64,000 bases of DNA from an uncultured Collinsella sp. (lineage in GTDB: Bacteria > Actinomycetota > Coriobacteriia > Coriobacteriales > Coriobacteriaceae). The stretch is taken from NCBI GenBank assembly GCA_900556415.1, contig USOU01000003.1, positions 62,001-126,000 of the forward strand. Reading direction: 5' to 3'. The first letter of the stretch is position 1, and each line of letters begins with the position of its first letter. This document shows, piece after piece, positions 34,448 through 42,307 of this stretch. The notes under the pieces were generated by a model. The model was not told the DNA's origin. It did no database searches and was given only the letters and a program-made list of their open reading frames with translations. Made by a program: the position numbers and the translations under genes.

Positions 34448-34632
34448 CTTTTTGCGTCACTTGGGGACGCTCCTTTTGTGCCGGCAGATAAAGAACGTCC
34501 CCAAAAGCCGGCAGATTGACTTTGTCAAAACATCGGCGTTGCTGGGGTAGTCATTGGGGACGCTCTTAAATGACTAGTCAAACAAGAACGTCCCCAACGA
34601 CTAGTCGTTTAAGAACGTCCCCAATGACTACT
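34448..34632. repeat. Intergenic palindromes (ggggacgctc / gactagtc family)
   Basis: In the 527-bp gap between pepV and pstS: gtgccggcag with agccggcaga (34477-34515), a partial three-hairpin tail catcggcgttgctgg (34533-34547), then gtcattggggacgctctt with variants of aagaacgtccccaatgac (34551-34629), able to fold on each other in several ways around two gactagtc words. The last 200 bp before pstS look free of repeats and should hold its promoter; I could not define a Pho box. Confidence 0.6.
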
Positions 34633-34832
34633 TCGCTCTGGTGTAAAAAGCGTGCCATGCTTGGGTGGGGATTGTTATCCGTTTGTAAAGGCTGAGCAGA
34701 GCTTGCGGTAAGGGTCTATCAAATGACCGTAAGAAACCGCAGATAAGGCGGTCGTCGCCCGATCGAGGCCGTATCTTTCCAAACAGCAAAGCGGGCAGGG
34801 TGTCCGCGAGTCGCATGTATGAAAGGAAGATC

Positions 34833-35771
34833 ATGCTCGATCAGGCTTATTCTCGTCGTCAGTTCCTCGGCCTCGCTGGTGGTCTCGCCAGCATCGTCGG
34901 TCTCGGCCTCGTTGGTTGCGGCGGCTCAGGTGCCTCCGGCACCGCCGACAAGGGTAGCGCCGCCGCTGCCGAGTCCGTCTCCGGTGAGGTGACCTACGAC
35001 GGTGCCTCCTCGTTCCAGGCTCTCGTCGAGGCTGCTGCCGAGAAGTTCATGGACGCCAACCCGGACGTCTCCGTCTCCGGCTCGGGCAACGGTTCGGGCA
35101 AGGGCCTGACCGCTGTTGCCGCCGGCACCGTCACCGTCGGTAACTCCGACGTCTTCGCCGAGACCAAGCTCGAGGCCGACCAGGTCAAGAACCTCGTCGA
35201 CCACGAGGTCGCTGTCGTGGGCATGGGCCCCGTCGTCTCCAAGAACGTGACGGTCGATGACCTGTCCCTCGAGCAGCTCAAGGGCATCTTCTCTGGCCAG
35301 ATCACCAACTGGAAGGAGGTCGGCGGCGACGACGCCACCATCGTCGTTCTCAACCGCAAGGCCGGCTCCGGTACCCGCGCCACCTTCGAGGCCGCCGTCT
35401 TTGGCGACGAGGCCGTCGACTTTAAGGGCGACGCCGAGCTCGACAAGTCCGGCGATGTCCAGACTCAGATGGGCAGCACCGACAACGCCATCTCCTACCT
35501 CGACTTCTCGCACTTCGACGACTCCAAGTTCAACGCCGTTAAGGTCGAGGGTGTCGAGCCCAAGAGCGCAAACGTCACCGACGACTCCTTCAAGATCTGG
35601 GCGACCGAGCACATGTACTGCGCAAAGGACGCCGACGACGCCACCAAGGCCTTCCTGGAATTCATGCTTTCCGACGACGTCCAGGGCAAGCTCGTCGAGG
35701 AGCAGGGCTTTATCCCCGTCTCTGCCATGAAGGTCGTCAAGGATGCCAGCGGCAAGGTCTCCGCTAAATAA
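34833..35771 (+). CDS. pstS: Phosphate ABC transporter substrate-binding lipoprotein PstS
   Basis: A 312-residue phosphate-binding lipoprotein. The N-terminus has a twin-arginine signal (S7-R-R-Q-F-L-G13) and a lipobox ending at Cys29 (L-V-G-C), so export through Tat and lipid anchoring are both predicted. Phosphate-site segments S-S-F-Q-A near 57, G-S-G-N-G-S-G near 86-92 and R-K-A-G-S-G-T-R near 175-182 are present. Codon use is extreme (almost all C-ending), as expected for a highly expressed protein. Start at 34833 with aaggaag upstream. First gene of pstSCAB. Confidence 0.94.
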   Translation: MLDQAYSRRQFLGLAGGLASIVGLGLVGCGGSGASGTADKGSAAAAESVSGEVTYDGASSFQALVEAAAEKFMDANPDVSVSGSGNGSGKGLTAVAAGTVTVGNSDVFAETKLEADQVKNLVDHEVAVVGMGPVVSKNVTVDDLSLEQLKGIFSGQITNWKEVGGDDATIVVLNRKAGSGTRATFEAAVFGDEAVDFKGDAELDKSGDVQTQMGSTDNAISYLDFSHFDDSKFNAVKVEGVEPKSANVTDDSFKIWATEHMYCAKDADDATKAFLEFMLSDDVQGKLVEEQGFIPVSAMKVVKDASGKVSAK

Positions 35772-35795
35772 GTAATCGCCCCGGAAAGGTTTGCA

Positions 35796-36704
35796 ATGGC
35801 AAAACAGCTGCCAAAGCGCGACCTTGAGAACGTGGGCCTGGGCGTCACGGGCGCGTGCGTAGCGCTCGTGACGCTTGTCGTTGCCGCGCTCATCTTTATG
35901 GTCGCCCAAAAGGGCCTCTCGGCTTTTTTCAAGGATGGCGTTTCGGTCGTCGAGTTCTTCACCGACACCAAGTGGGACCTGGCCAACACAGCCGAAAACG
36001 GTCTGCCTTACACCGGCGCCCTGCCTCTGATCGTCACCTCGTTTGCGGTCATGGTGCTCTCCACGCTCATCGCGCTGCCCATCGCCATCGGCTCTGCCAT
36101 CTTTGCGGTCGAGATTAGCCCTAAGTTTGGTTCCAAGGTCTTTCAGCCGCTCATTGAGCTTTTGACCGGTATTCCCTCGGTCGTCTTTGGCCTGATCGGT
36201 TTTCACGTGGTCGTCGGCCTTATGAAGAGCGTTTTCCACGTGAGTACGGGCCTGGGCATCCTGCCTGGCGCCATCGTGCTGGCCGTCATGATCCTGCCGA
36301 CGATGACCACCCTTTCGGTCGATGGCCTGCGCGCCGTGCCCGACAGCTACCGTCAGGGTTCGCTTGCTCTGGGCTATACCCGCTGGCAGACCATCTGGCA
36401 CGTGGTACTCAAGTCTGCCATGCCGTCGCTCATGACCGCGGTCATCCTCGGTATGACCCGCGCCTTTGGCGAAACGCTCGCTGTGCGCATGGTTATCGGC
36501 GGCATCGAGGCCATGCCGACGTCGCTGCTGTCGCCGGCGTCCACCATCACCACCACGCTCACCACGTCCATGGCGGTCTATGCCGAGGGCTCGGCGCAGG
36601 ACGACGTCCTGTGGGCGCTTGGTCTGCTGCTGATGGGCATGAGCCTCATCTTCATCCTGATCATCCACCTTATCGGCCGCAAGGGGGCGAAGGCTCGTGG
36701 CTAG
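35796..36704 (+). CDS. pstC: Phosphate ABC transporter permease PstC
   Basis: A 302-residue inner-membrane permease with six predicted helices, the first at about 18-42. The permease-ATPase coupling loop is S-L-A-L-G-Y-T-R-W-Q-T near 190 (EAA-type). Start at 35796 is 24 nt after pstS with ggaaagg upstream. The stop overlaps the GTG of pstA by 8 nt, showing translational coupling. Forms the channel with PstA and is powered by PstB. Confidence 0.93.
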   Translation: MAKQLPKRDLENVGLGVTGACVALVTLVVAALIFMVAQKGLSAFFKDGVSVVEFFTDTKWDLANTAENGLPYTGALPLIVTSFAVMVLSTLIALPIAIGSAIFAVEISPKFGSKVFQPLIELLTGIPSVVFGLIGFHVVVGLMKSVFHVSTGLGILPGAIVLAVMILPTMTTLSVDGLRAVPDSYRQGSLALGYTRWQTIWHVVLKSAMPSLMTAVILGMTRAFGETLAVRMVIGGIEAMPTSLLSPASTITTTLTTSMAVYAEGSAQDDVLWALGLLLMGMSLIFILIIHLIGRKGAKARG

Positions 36705-37623
36705 CACGCGCATCCATATCGACGAGACGAGACTCGGGCGGGTCCAAAGGCAGGACCGCATCGCCACGGGCGTGCTGACGGCAATCGTCGCCATCGTCAT
36801 GCTCATCGTCATCTCCATGGTGGCCTATATCCTGTTCGAGGGCGTCTCGATGCTGTTCCAGCCGGGGTTTCTCACGCAGCCCGCGCGCGCCAACGGAACC
36901 CAAGGCGGCGTGCTCTACCAGCTATTCGACTCGTTCTACCTGCTGCTGATCACTCTGGTCATCTCGGTGCCCATCAGTCTGGGCGGAGCGGTCTTTCTGG
37001 TTGAGTACGCGCCGAACGGCCCTATCCGCGACATCGCCTCCACCGCCATCGAGACACTGTCCTCGCTGCCGTCCATCGTCGTCGGCATGTTCGGCTTTCT
37101 GGTGTTCTCGGTGCAGCTGGGCTGGAAGTACTCCATCATCTCCGGCGCCGTCGCGCTCACCATGTTCAACATCCCCATTCTGGTGCGCGTGATTCAGCAG
37201 GCGCTCGAGGACGTGCCGCAGGCCCAGCGCGATGCGTGCCTGGCCATGGGCCTTACCCGCTGGGAGGCCACGCTGCACATCCTGATCCCCGAGGCCATGC
37301 CTGCCATCGTGACCGGCATCGTGCTTTCGGCCGGCCGCGTGTTTGGTGAGGCCGCGGCGCTGCTCTTTACCTCGGGCATGAGCTCGCCGGTGCGCCTGAA
37401 CTTCTTGAGCTTTAACCTGTCGAGTCCCACCTGCGCCTGGAACGTGTTCCGCCCCGGTGAGTCGCTCGCCGTGCACATCTACAAGATTTACGGCGAGGGG
37501 ATCCCCGAGGCACAGCAGATCGTTTGGGGCACCGCGGCGCTGCTGATGATTTGCGTGCTGCTGTTTAACGTAGTCGCCCGTATCGTGGGCAAGCAACTGG
37601 CAAGGAGGATGACGGCCGAATGA
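36697..37623 (+). CDS. pstA: Phosphate ABC transporter permease PstA
   Basis: A 308-residue six-helix permease, partner of PstC. It begins at a GTG (36697) that overlaps the pstC stop and ends in an ATGA overlap with pstB. The coupling loop C-L-A-M-G-L-T-R-W-E-A is near 185. The larger periplasmic-side loop after the first helix (about 55-75) is normal for PstA. Length and position leave little doubt. Confidence 0.93.
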   Translation: MASTRIHIDETRLGRVQRQDRIATGVLTAIVAIVMLIVISMVAYILFEGVSMLFQPGFLTQPARANGTQGGVLYQLFDSFYLLLITLVISVPISLGGAVFLVEYAPNGPIRDIASTAIETLSSLPSIVVGMFGFLVFSVQLGWKYSIISGAVALTMFNIPILVRVIQQALEDVPQAQRDACLAMGLTRWEATLHILIPEAMPAIVTGIVLSAGRVFGEAAALLFTSGMSSPVRLNFLSFNLSSPTCAWNVFRPGESLAVHIYKIYGEGIPEAQQIVWGTAALLMICVLLFNVVARIVGKQLARRMTAE

Positions 37624-38492
37624 GCGAGATAAATGCAACGCCCGCAACCGAGGCGGCCGCGTCCGAGACCCAGGACTTTTTGTCGAGCGTGGGGGAGAGC
37701 GAGAAGCGCGTTCGCGTGAGCGGCAAGGCCGTGAGCGACGAGGTCGTGCTCTCCACCAAGGACGTCAATGTGTACTATGGCGACCACCATGCGCTGCACA
37801 ACACGTCGCTCGACTTCCACAAGGGTGAGATCACAGCGCTCATCGGGCCTTCGGGCTGCGGCAAGTCGACCTTTTTGCGCAGCCTCAACCTTATGAATCG
37901 CGAGATTCGCGGCTGCCGCGTGGAGGGCGAGATCAACTACCGTGGGCGCAACGTGAACACCAGGACCGAAAACACCTACGAGCTGCGTCGCTCTATTGGC
38001 ATGGTGTTCCAGCAGCCCAATCCTTTCCGCAAGTCCATTCGCGACAACATCACGTTTGCGCCTAAGCGCCACGGCATCACCGACCGCGACGAGCTCGACC
38101 GCATGGTCGAGGAGAGCCTACGCGGCGCGGCGCTGTGGGACGAGGTCAAGGACAAGCTCGACAAGAGCGCCTACGCGCTTTCGGGCGGTCAGCAGCAACG
38201 TCTGTGCATTGCGCGCACGCTGGCGCTCAACCCCGACGTGATCCTGTTTGACGAGCCCTGCTCGGCGCTCGACCCCATCTCGACGCTGGCGATTGAGGAC
38301 CTGATGTCATCGATCGTTGCCGACCGCGCCATCGTCATCGTGACGCACAACATGGAACAGGCATCGCGTGTGTCCAACCGCACGGCGTTCTTCTACATGG
38401 GCGATATGGTCGAGTACGACGAGACCGACGAGATTTTCCAACGGCCCAAGGATAAGCGGCTGAATGATTACCTCACCGGCATGTTCTCCTAG
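37620..38492 (+). CDS. pstB: Phosphate ABC transporter ATPase PstB
   Basis: A 290-residue ABC ATPase. Walker A G-P-S-G-C-G-K-S-T is near 80, signature L-S-G-G-Q-Q-Q-R near 186, Walker B V-I-L-F-D-E-P near 208 and the switch histidine in V-T-H-N near 241. It has a 45-residue N-terminal extension before the usual PstB start, rich in Ala/Glu/Ser. Its ATG overlaps the pstA stop. In many genomes phoU follows directly; here a double hairpin and an unrelated gene follow instead. Confidence 0.94.
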   Translation: MSEINATPATEAAASETQDFLSSVGESEKRVRVSGKAVSDEVVLSTKDVNVYYGDHHALHNTSLDFHKGEITALIGPSGCGKSTFLRSLNLMNREIRGCRVEGEINYRGRNVNTRTENTYELRRSIGMVFQQPNPFRKSIRDNITFAPKRHGITDRDELDRMVEESLRGAALWDEVKDKLDKSAYALSGGQQQRLCIARTLALNPDVILFDEPCSALDPISTLAIEDLMSSIVADRAIVIVTHNMEQASRVSNRTAFFYMGDMVEYDETDEIFQRPKDKRLNDYLTGMFS

Positions 38493-38547
38493 TCCGGGAC
38501 ATGCTTGAGGCCCGCGGCGGCCACGGTTGCCGCGGGACTGATTGGAG

Positions 38548-38586
38548 AGGCGGGTCATCTCTTTTGCGAGATGGCCCGCCTTTTTG
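38548..38586 (+). terminator. Terminator of the pst operon
   Basis: aggcgggtcatct (38548-38560) pairs with agatggcccgcct (38569-38581), then TTTTT. A second GC-rich hairpin, cccgcggcggcca / ggttgccgcggg, lies just before it at about 38511-38537. Confidence 0.82.
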
Positions 38587-38608
38587 TGTCGTGTGCGGCC
38601 GTTGACCT

Positions 38609-38731
38609 GCCAAAAAGGGACAGGTTTATTTTGGCAGGTTTAACGTTTTACCACGGAGTGCCCTTGGACTGCTCCGGCGTTTGCCCAGATAAAACCTGCC
38701 AAAATAAACCTGTCCCTATTTGGTAGGTTTT
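38609..38731. repeat. Long inverted repeat of the acctgccaaaa family
   Basis: acctgccaaaaagggacagg (38609-38628) continues to ggcaggttt (38645); the reverse complement occupies about 38693-38731 (aaacctgccaaaataaacct and on), so the outer arms of about 37 bp enclose a 47-bp loop, and each arm is itself a hairpin. The left arm is nearly identical to 25330-25366. The element occupies the gap between pstB and the ABC-F gene. Confidence 0.75.
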
Positions 38732-38789
38732 GGGGTGGGGCTCGCTGCTATCATGGACAACGTTGAATTTCTACGAAGGAGCAGGGCAT

Positions 38790-40649
38790 ATGGCGATTCT
38801 TTTGGGATGCGATTCCATCAGCCTAGAGTTTCCCACCAAGCATATTTTCGATAGCGTGACGCTCGGCGTGGGCGAGGGCGACCGCATTGGCATTGTCGGT
38901 AAAAACGGCGACGGCAAGTCGACGCTGCTGAGCGTGCTTGCCGGCACGCTGGAGCCCGATGACGGACGCGTGACGCACCGCCGCGGCACGACGATCGGTC
39001 TGCTCGGCCAAAAGGACAATCTGGTCGATACCGACACCGTGCATCATGCCGTCGTGGGCGACACACCCGAGTATGAGTGGGCCTCGAGTCCGCGTACGCG
39101 CCAGATTCTGGCCGGCCTTATCAGCGATGTGCCCTGGGAGGGCACGGTGGGCGAGCTTTCGGGCGGCCAGCGCCGTCGCGTGGACCTCGCGCGCCTGCTG
39201 ATCGGCGACTACGACGTGCTCATGCTCGACGAGCCCACCAACCACCTGGACATGCGTACCATCAACTGGCTTGCACGCCATCTTAAGGCTCGCTGGCAGC
39301 GCGGTCAGGGCGCCATGCTCGTGGTCACGCACGATCGCTGGTTCTTGGACGAGGTCTGCACCAGCATGTGGGAGGTCCACGACGGCCAGGTCGATCCCTT
39401 CGAGGGCGGCTACTCGGCATACATCCTGCAGCGCGTGGAGCGCGACCGCATGGCCGCCGTCACCGAGGAGCGCCGCCGCAACATGGCGCGCAAGGAGCTC
39501 GCGTGGCTGAGCCGCGGCGCCCAGGCTCGTTCCACCAAGCCCAAGTTTCGCGTGGATGCCGCTCGTGAGCTGATCGCCGACGTGCCGCCCGTGCGTGACG
39601 AGCTGGAGCTCAAGCGCCTGGCCGTGAGCCGCCTGGGCAAGCAGGTTATCGATGTAATCGACGTGGACGCCGGCTATGCGGATGCCGATGGCACGTCCAA
39701 ACAGGTGCTCACCGATGTGACCTGGCTCATTGGTGCGGGCGACCGCTATGGTCTTTTGGGCGAGAACGGCGCCGGCAAGTCGACACTGCTCGACGTGATT
39801 CAGGGCAAGATCGCGCCCCTGCGCGGCCGCGTGAAGATTGGCCAGACGGTGCGCTTTGGCGTGCTGTCGCAGCAGCTCGAGGAGCTCGAGCCCTACATGG
39901 GCGACACGATCCGCGAGGTGCTCAGCAACTATAAGAAGTACTACGTCATCGACGGCAAGGAGACTTCGCCCGAGAAGCTTTGCGAGCGCCTGGGCTTTAC
40001 GACGCAGCAGCTCTGGAGCCGCATCGGTGATCTTTCGGGCGGCCAGCGCCGTCGCCTGTCGCTGCTGCTGACGATCTTGGACGAACCCAACGTGCTTATC
40101 CTGGACGAGCCCGGCAACGACCTGGATACCGATATGCTCGCGATTGTCGAGGACCTGCTCGACGGCTGGCCCGGCACGCTGATCCTGGTGACACACGACC
40201 GCTTTTTGATGGAGCGCGTGACCGACCAGCAGTGGGCGCTGCTCGACGGTCACCTGACGCATATGCCCGGCGGCGTCGACCAGTACCTGCGCCTGTGCAA
40301 CGCCACCGCCGAGGGCGAGCCCGTGGGTGCGCCGAGCGCCAAGACCGGCACGTTCGACACCGGTGCCGCGGCTGCGGCGGCCGATAAGCCCAAGGCCAGC
40401 GGCCAGCCCAATGGCCTTTCCAACGCCGAACGCCAGAAGCTCCGCCGCGAGGTGAGCTCGCTCGAGCGCAAGATGGAAACGCAACGCGCCCGCGTGGAGG
40501 AGGCCGAGACCGCCATGGCCCAGGTCGACCCCACCAATTACACGGCGCTCGGCGAGCAGCAGGCAAAGATCGACGAGGCCCACGCCGTCATGGACGAGCT
40601 GGAGATGGCGTGGCTCGAGGCGAGCGAGAAACTTGAGGGCGAGGAGTAG
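38790..40649 (+). CDS. ABC-F family ATPase (Uup-like)
   Basis: A 619-residue soluble protein with two ABC ATPase domains and no membrane segment. Walker A sites G-K-N-G-D-G-K-S-T (near 37) and G-E-N-G-A-G-K-S-T (near 328); signatures L-S-G-G-Q-R-R-R near 122 and 420; Walker B V-L-M-L-D-E-P-T-N and V-L-I-L-D-E-P-G-N. A C-terminal coiled coil (about 555-615) follows a Pro/Ala linker, as in Uup. ABC-F proteins act on the ribosome in translation or resistance, or in DNA processing for Uup. Start at 38790 with cgaagga upstream. The next gene begins 6 nt after its stop. Confidence 0.88.
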   Translation: MAILLGCDSISLEFPTKHIFDSVTLGVGEGDRIGIVGKNGDGKSTLLSVLAGTLEPDDGRVTHRRGTTIGLLGQKDNLVDTDTVHHAVVGDTPEYEWASSPRTRQILAGLISDVPWEGTVGELSGGQRRRVDLARLLIGDYDVLMLDEPTNHLDMRTINWLARHLKARWQRGQGAMLVVTHDRWFLDEVCTSMWEVHDGQVDPFEGGYSAYILQRVERDRMAAVTEERRRNMARKELAWLSRGAQARSTKPKFRVDAARELIADVPPVRDELELKRLAVSRLGKQVIDVIDVDAGYADADGTSKQVLTDVTWLIGAGDRYGLLGENGAGKSTLLDVIQGKIAPLRGRVKIGQTVRFGVLSQQLEELEPYMGDTIREVLSNYKKYYVIDGKETSPEKLCERLGFTTQQLWSRIGDLSGGQRRRLSLLLTILDEPNVLILDEPGNDLDTDMLAIVEDLLDGWPGTLILVTHDRFLMERVTDQQWALLDGHLTHMPGGVDQYLRLCNATAEGEPVGAPSAKTGTFDTGAAAAAADKPKASGQPNGLSNAERQKLRREVSSLERKMETQRARVEEAETAMAQVDPTNYTALGEQQAKIDEAHAVMDELEMAWLEASEKLEGEE

Positions 40650-40655
40650 GCGAGG

Positions 40656-41426
40656 ATGATCAAGGCTGCGTTTTTCGATATCGACGGCACGCTGCTGAGC
40701 TTTGAGACGCACCGGATTCCGGCGTCGGCACAGCAGGTGCTCGACAGCTTTCACGAGCAGGGGATTGCGTGCGTGATCGCCACGGGTCGCCCGACCTACC
40801 AGATGCCCGATTGGCTGCTCGATTTGGGTTGGGATGCGTACATTACGCTTTCGGGCCAGCACTGTTTTGATGCCAAGGGCGTTTACCGCAGCTGCCCGAT
40901 CGATCCGGACGACGTCGCGGTGATTGTGGACCAGGTGGCGCAGGGGCGCTACGACTCGCTGTGCATGCAGGGCGAGAATTCGTTTGTGAACCGCCTGTCC
41001 GAGCGCGTGGTGACAGCCGGCAGCAACGCGGGAATCGTCTACCACGAGGAGCCGTTTGAGCACGCCTTTGACGCGCCGGTCTACCAGTTCTGCGCCTTTG
41101 TGGATTCGGCCGACGAGCATATCGTGACCGATGCGGTGTCGCATTCGCTCACTACGCGCTGGTGCGACCTGTTCTGCGACATTATCCCTGCCAACGGCGG
41201 CAAGGACCTGGGTGTTGCGGCGACGCTGGAGCGCTTGGGTATCGACGCGAGCGAGGCGATCGCCTTTGGCGACGGCGAGAACGACCTGTCGATGTTTTCC
41301 GCCGTGGGCACGAGCGTGGCCATGGGCAACGCGCAGGACACGGTGAAGGCCGCGGCGACCTACGTGACGACCGCCGTGGACGACGACGGAATCTACAACG
41401 CCGCAAAGCACTTTGGACTGCTATAG
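40656..41426 (+). CDS. Cof-type HAD-IIB phosphatase
   Basis: A 256-residue HAD hydrolase of the Cof/IIB subfamily. Motif I F-F-D-I-D-G-T-L-L near 7, motif II V-I-A-T-G-R near 44, and motif IV G-D-G-E-N-D near 207-212 are clear; the alpha/beta cap lies between (about 85-180). The ATG lies 6 nt after the ABC-F stop, so they form an operon. Such enzymes dephosphorylate sugar phosphates, pyridoxal phosphate or flavins; the substrate cannot be told. Confidence 0.88.
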   Translation: MIKAAFFDIDGTLLSFETHRIPASAQQVLDSFHEQGIACVIATGRPTYQMPDWLLDLGWDAYITLSGQHCFDAKGVYRSCPIDPDDVAVIVDQVAQGRYDSLCMQGENSFVNRLSERVVTAGSNAGIVYHEEPFEHAFDAPVYQFCAFVDSADEHIVTDAVSHSLTTRWCDLFCDIIPANGGKDLGVAATLERLGIDASEAIAFGDGENDLSMFSAVGTSVAMGNAQDTVKAAATYVTTAVDDDGIYNAAKHFGLL

Positions 41427-41435
41427 TTGCGGCTC

Positions 41436-41482
41436 GGCACCTGGGGACGTTCCTTTTCTGCCGGCAGTTGGGGACACTCCTT
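41436..41482. repeat. Short repeat of the ggggacgttcctt / tgccggca family
   Basis: cacctggggacgttcctttt, ctgccggcag and ttggggacactccttgc occur in series, matching words at 28640-28690 and 34448-34500. Confidence 0.5.
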
Positions 41483-41638
41483 GCGCGGTTCGTGCCGTGT
41501 CGCCTTGCTTGCCCGCGCATTTTGTGAAACACGGCTAACTTTTTAAACAACGTAGTAAGACATGGGCAACTTTTGCGGTAAAGTAAATCAGGCAAAAGTA
41601 TCCAAAGGCTAACTAGAAGCCATCGCGAAAGGCGGCCC

Positions 41639-42028
41639 ATGGCCCTGCGTGAATCTGGGGAAGACTATCTCGAATCTATTTATGTGCTCTCGGAGCGCCA
41701 GGGCATCGTTCGGTCGATTGACGTTGCCGAATACCTCGGCGTAACTAAGGCGAGCGTGTCTAAAGCCATGGCGGTCTTGGAGAGCAACGGCTACGTGGAG
41801 ATGGGCAAACGCGATGTGCATCTGACGGAACGCGGTCTTGAGGTTGCTCGTTAAATGTGGGAGCGCCACTGCTTTTTCGTGCGGTTGCTCGAGGAAGCCG
41901 GTGTTTCGGCGGATGTCGCGTCGCAAGAGGGCTGCCACATGGAGCACTGCCTGAGTGAGGAGAGCTTTGAGAAGCTGAGATCGATGCTGGGACGGGGCGA
42001 GACGACGGATCCAACACCGGAATCCTAA
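41639..42028 (+). pseudogene. DtxR/MntR-type metal-dependent regulator split by an in-frame stop
   Basis: One reading frame encodes a complete small MntR-like regulator interrupted by TAA at 41852-41854. The first part (71 residues) is the winged helix: Y-L-E-S-I-Y-V-L near 10, D-V-A-E-Y-L-G-V-T-K-A-S-V-S near 28-41, and the wing ending L-T-E-R-G-L-E-V-A-R. The second part continues in frame directly after the stop with M-W-E-R-H-C-F-F and has the dimer/metal-site pattern E-x-x-x-M-E-H-x-L-S-E-E-S-F. Sequence TAAATG means the second half begins with an ATG touching the stop, so two separate polypeptides by re-initiation are possible. Either a fresh nonsense mutation or a split regulator; a sequencing error cannot be excluded. 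Confidence 0.75.
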
Positions 42029-42162
42029 CGGGTCCTCAGTAGCGCGGAGTTCGCGCAAAGCGCGAACCAGCGACCGGGACGAAAGGTCCTGCCAACTATG
42101 TCCAACTCAGGCAAGGAACCCCGCCAGCAAGCGATGCCCAAGAACCACCAGCAACGTCGCCG

Positions 42163-42297
42163 CAGGCCGGGACCGGACTTGGTTTTGAAAACATTCCGCA
42201 GCGCGAGGCCCGCCTTTCCGTTGCTCCGTAGGAGCAGGAAAGACGGGCCTCATGCGCGAGGACGTTTTCAAAACCAAGCCCGGCCCCGGCCGGAGGG
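42163..42297. repeat. About 135-bp imperfect palindrome
   Basis: Outer arms ggccgggaccggacttggtt (from 42163) and its near-perfect complement ending at 42297 (gttttcaaaaccaagc and on) match at about 26 of 28 positions; inner arms gaggcccgcctttcc and ggaaagacgggcctc also pair around the apical gctccgtaggagc. It sits between the split regulator and the end of the metal ATPase gene and may serve as a bidirectional terminator. A smaller hairpin gttcgcgc-aaa-gcgcgaac is at 42049-42067. Confidence 0.72.
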
Positions 42298-42307
42298 ACC
42301 ACGAGTG

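Noticed and set aside
34633-34832. Pho box before pstS
   Set aside because: The short repeats around cggtaag/ccgtaag are too weak to call.
38823-41411. 862-residue minus-strand frame opposite the ABC-F and HAD genes
   Set aside because: Spans two real genes and carries no recognisable domain.
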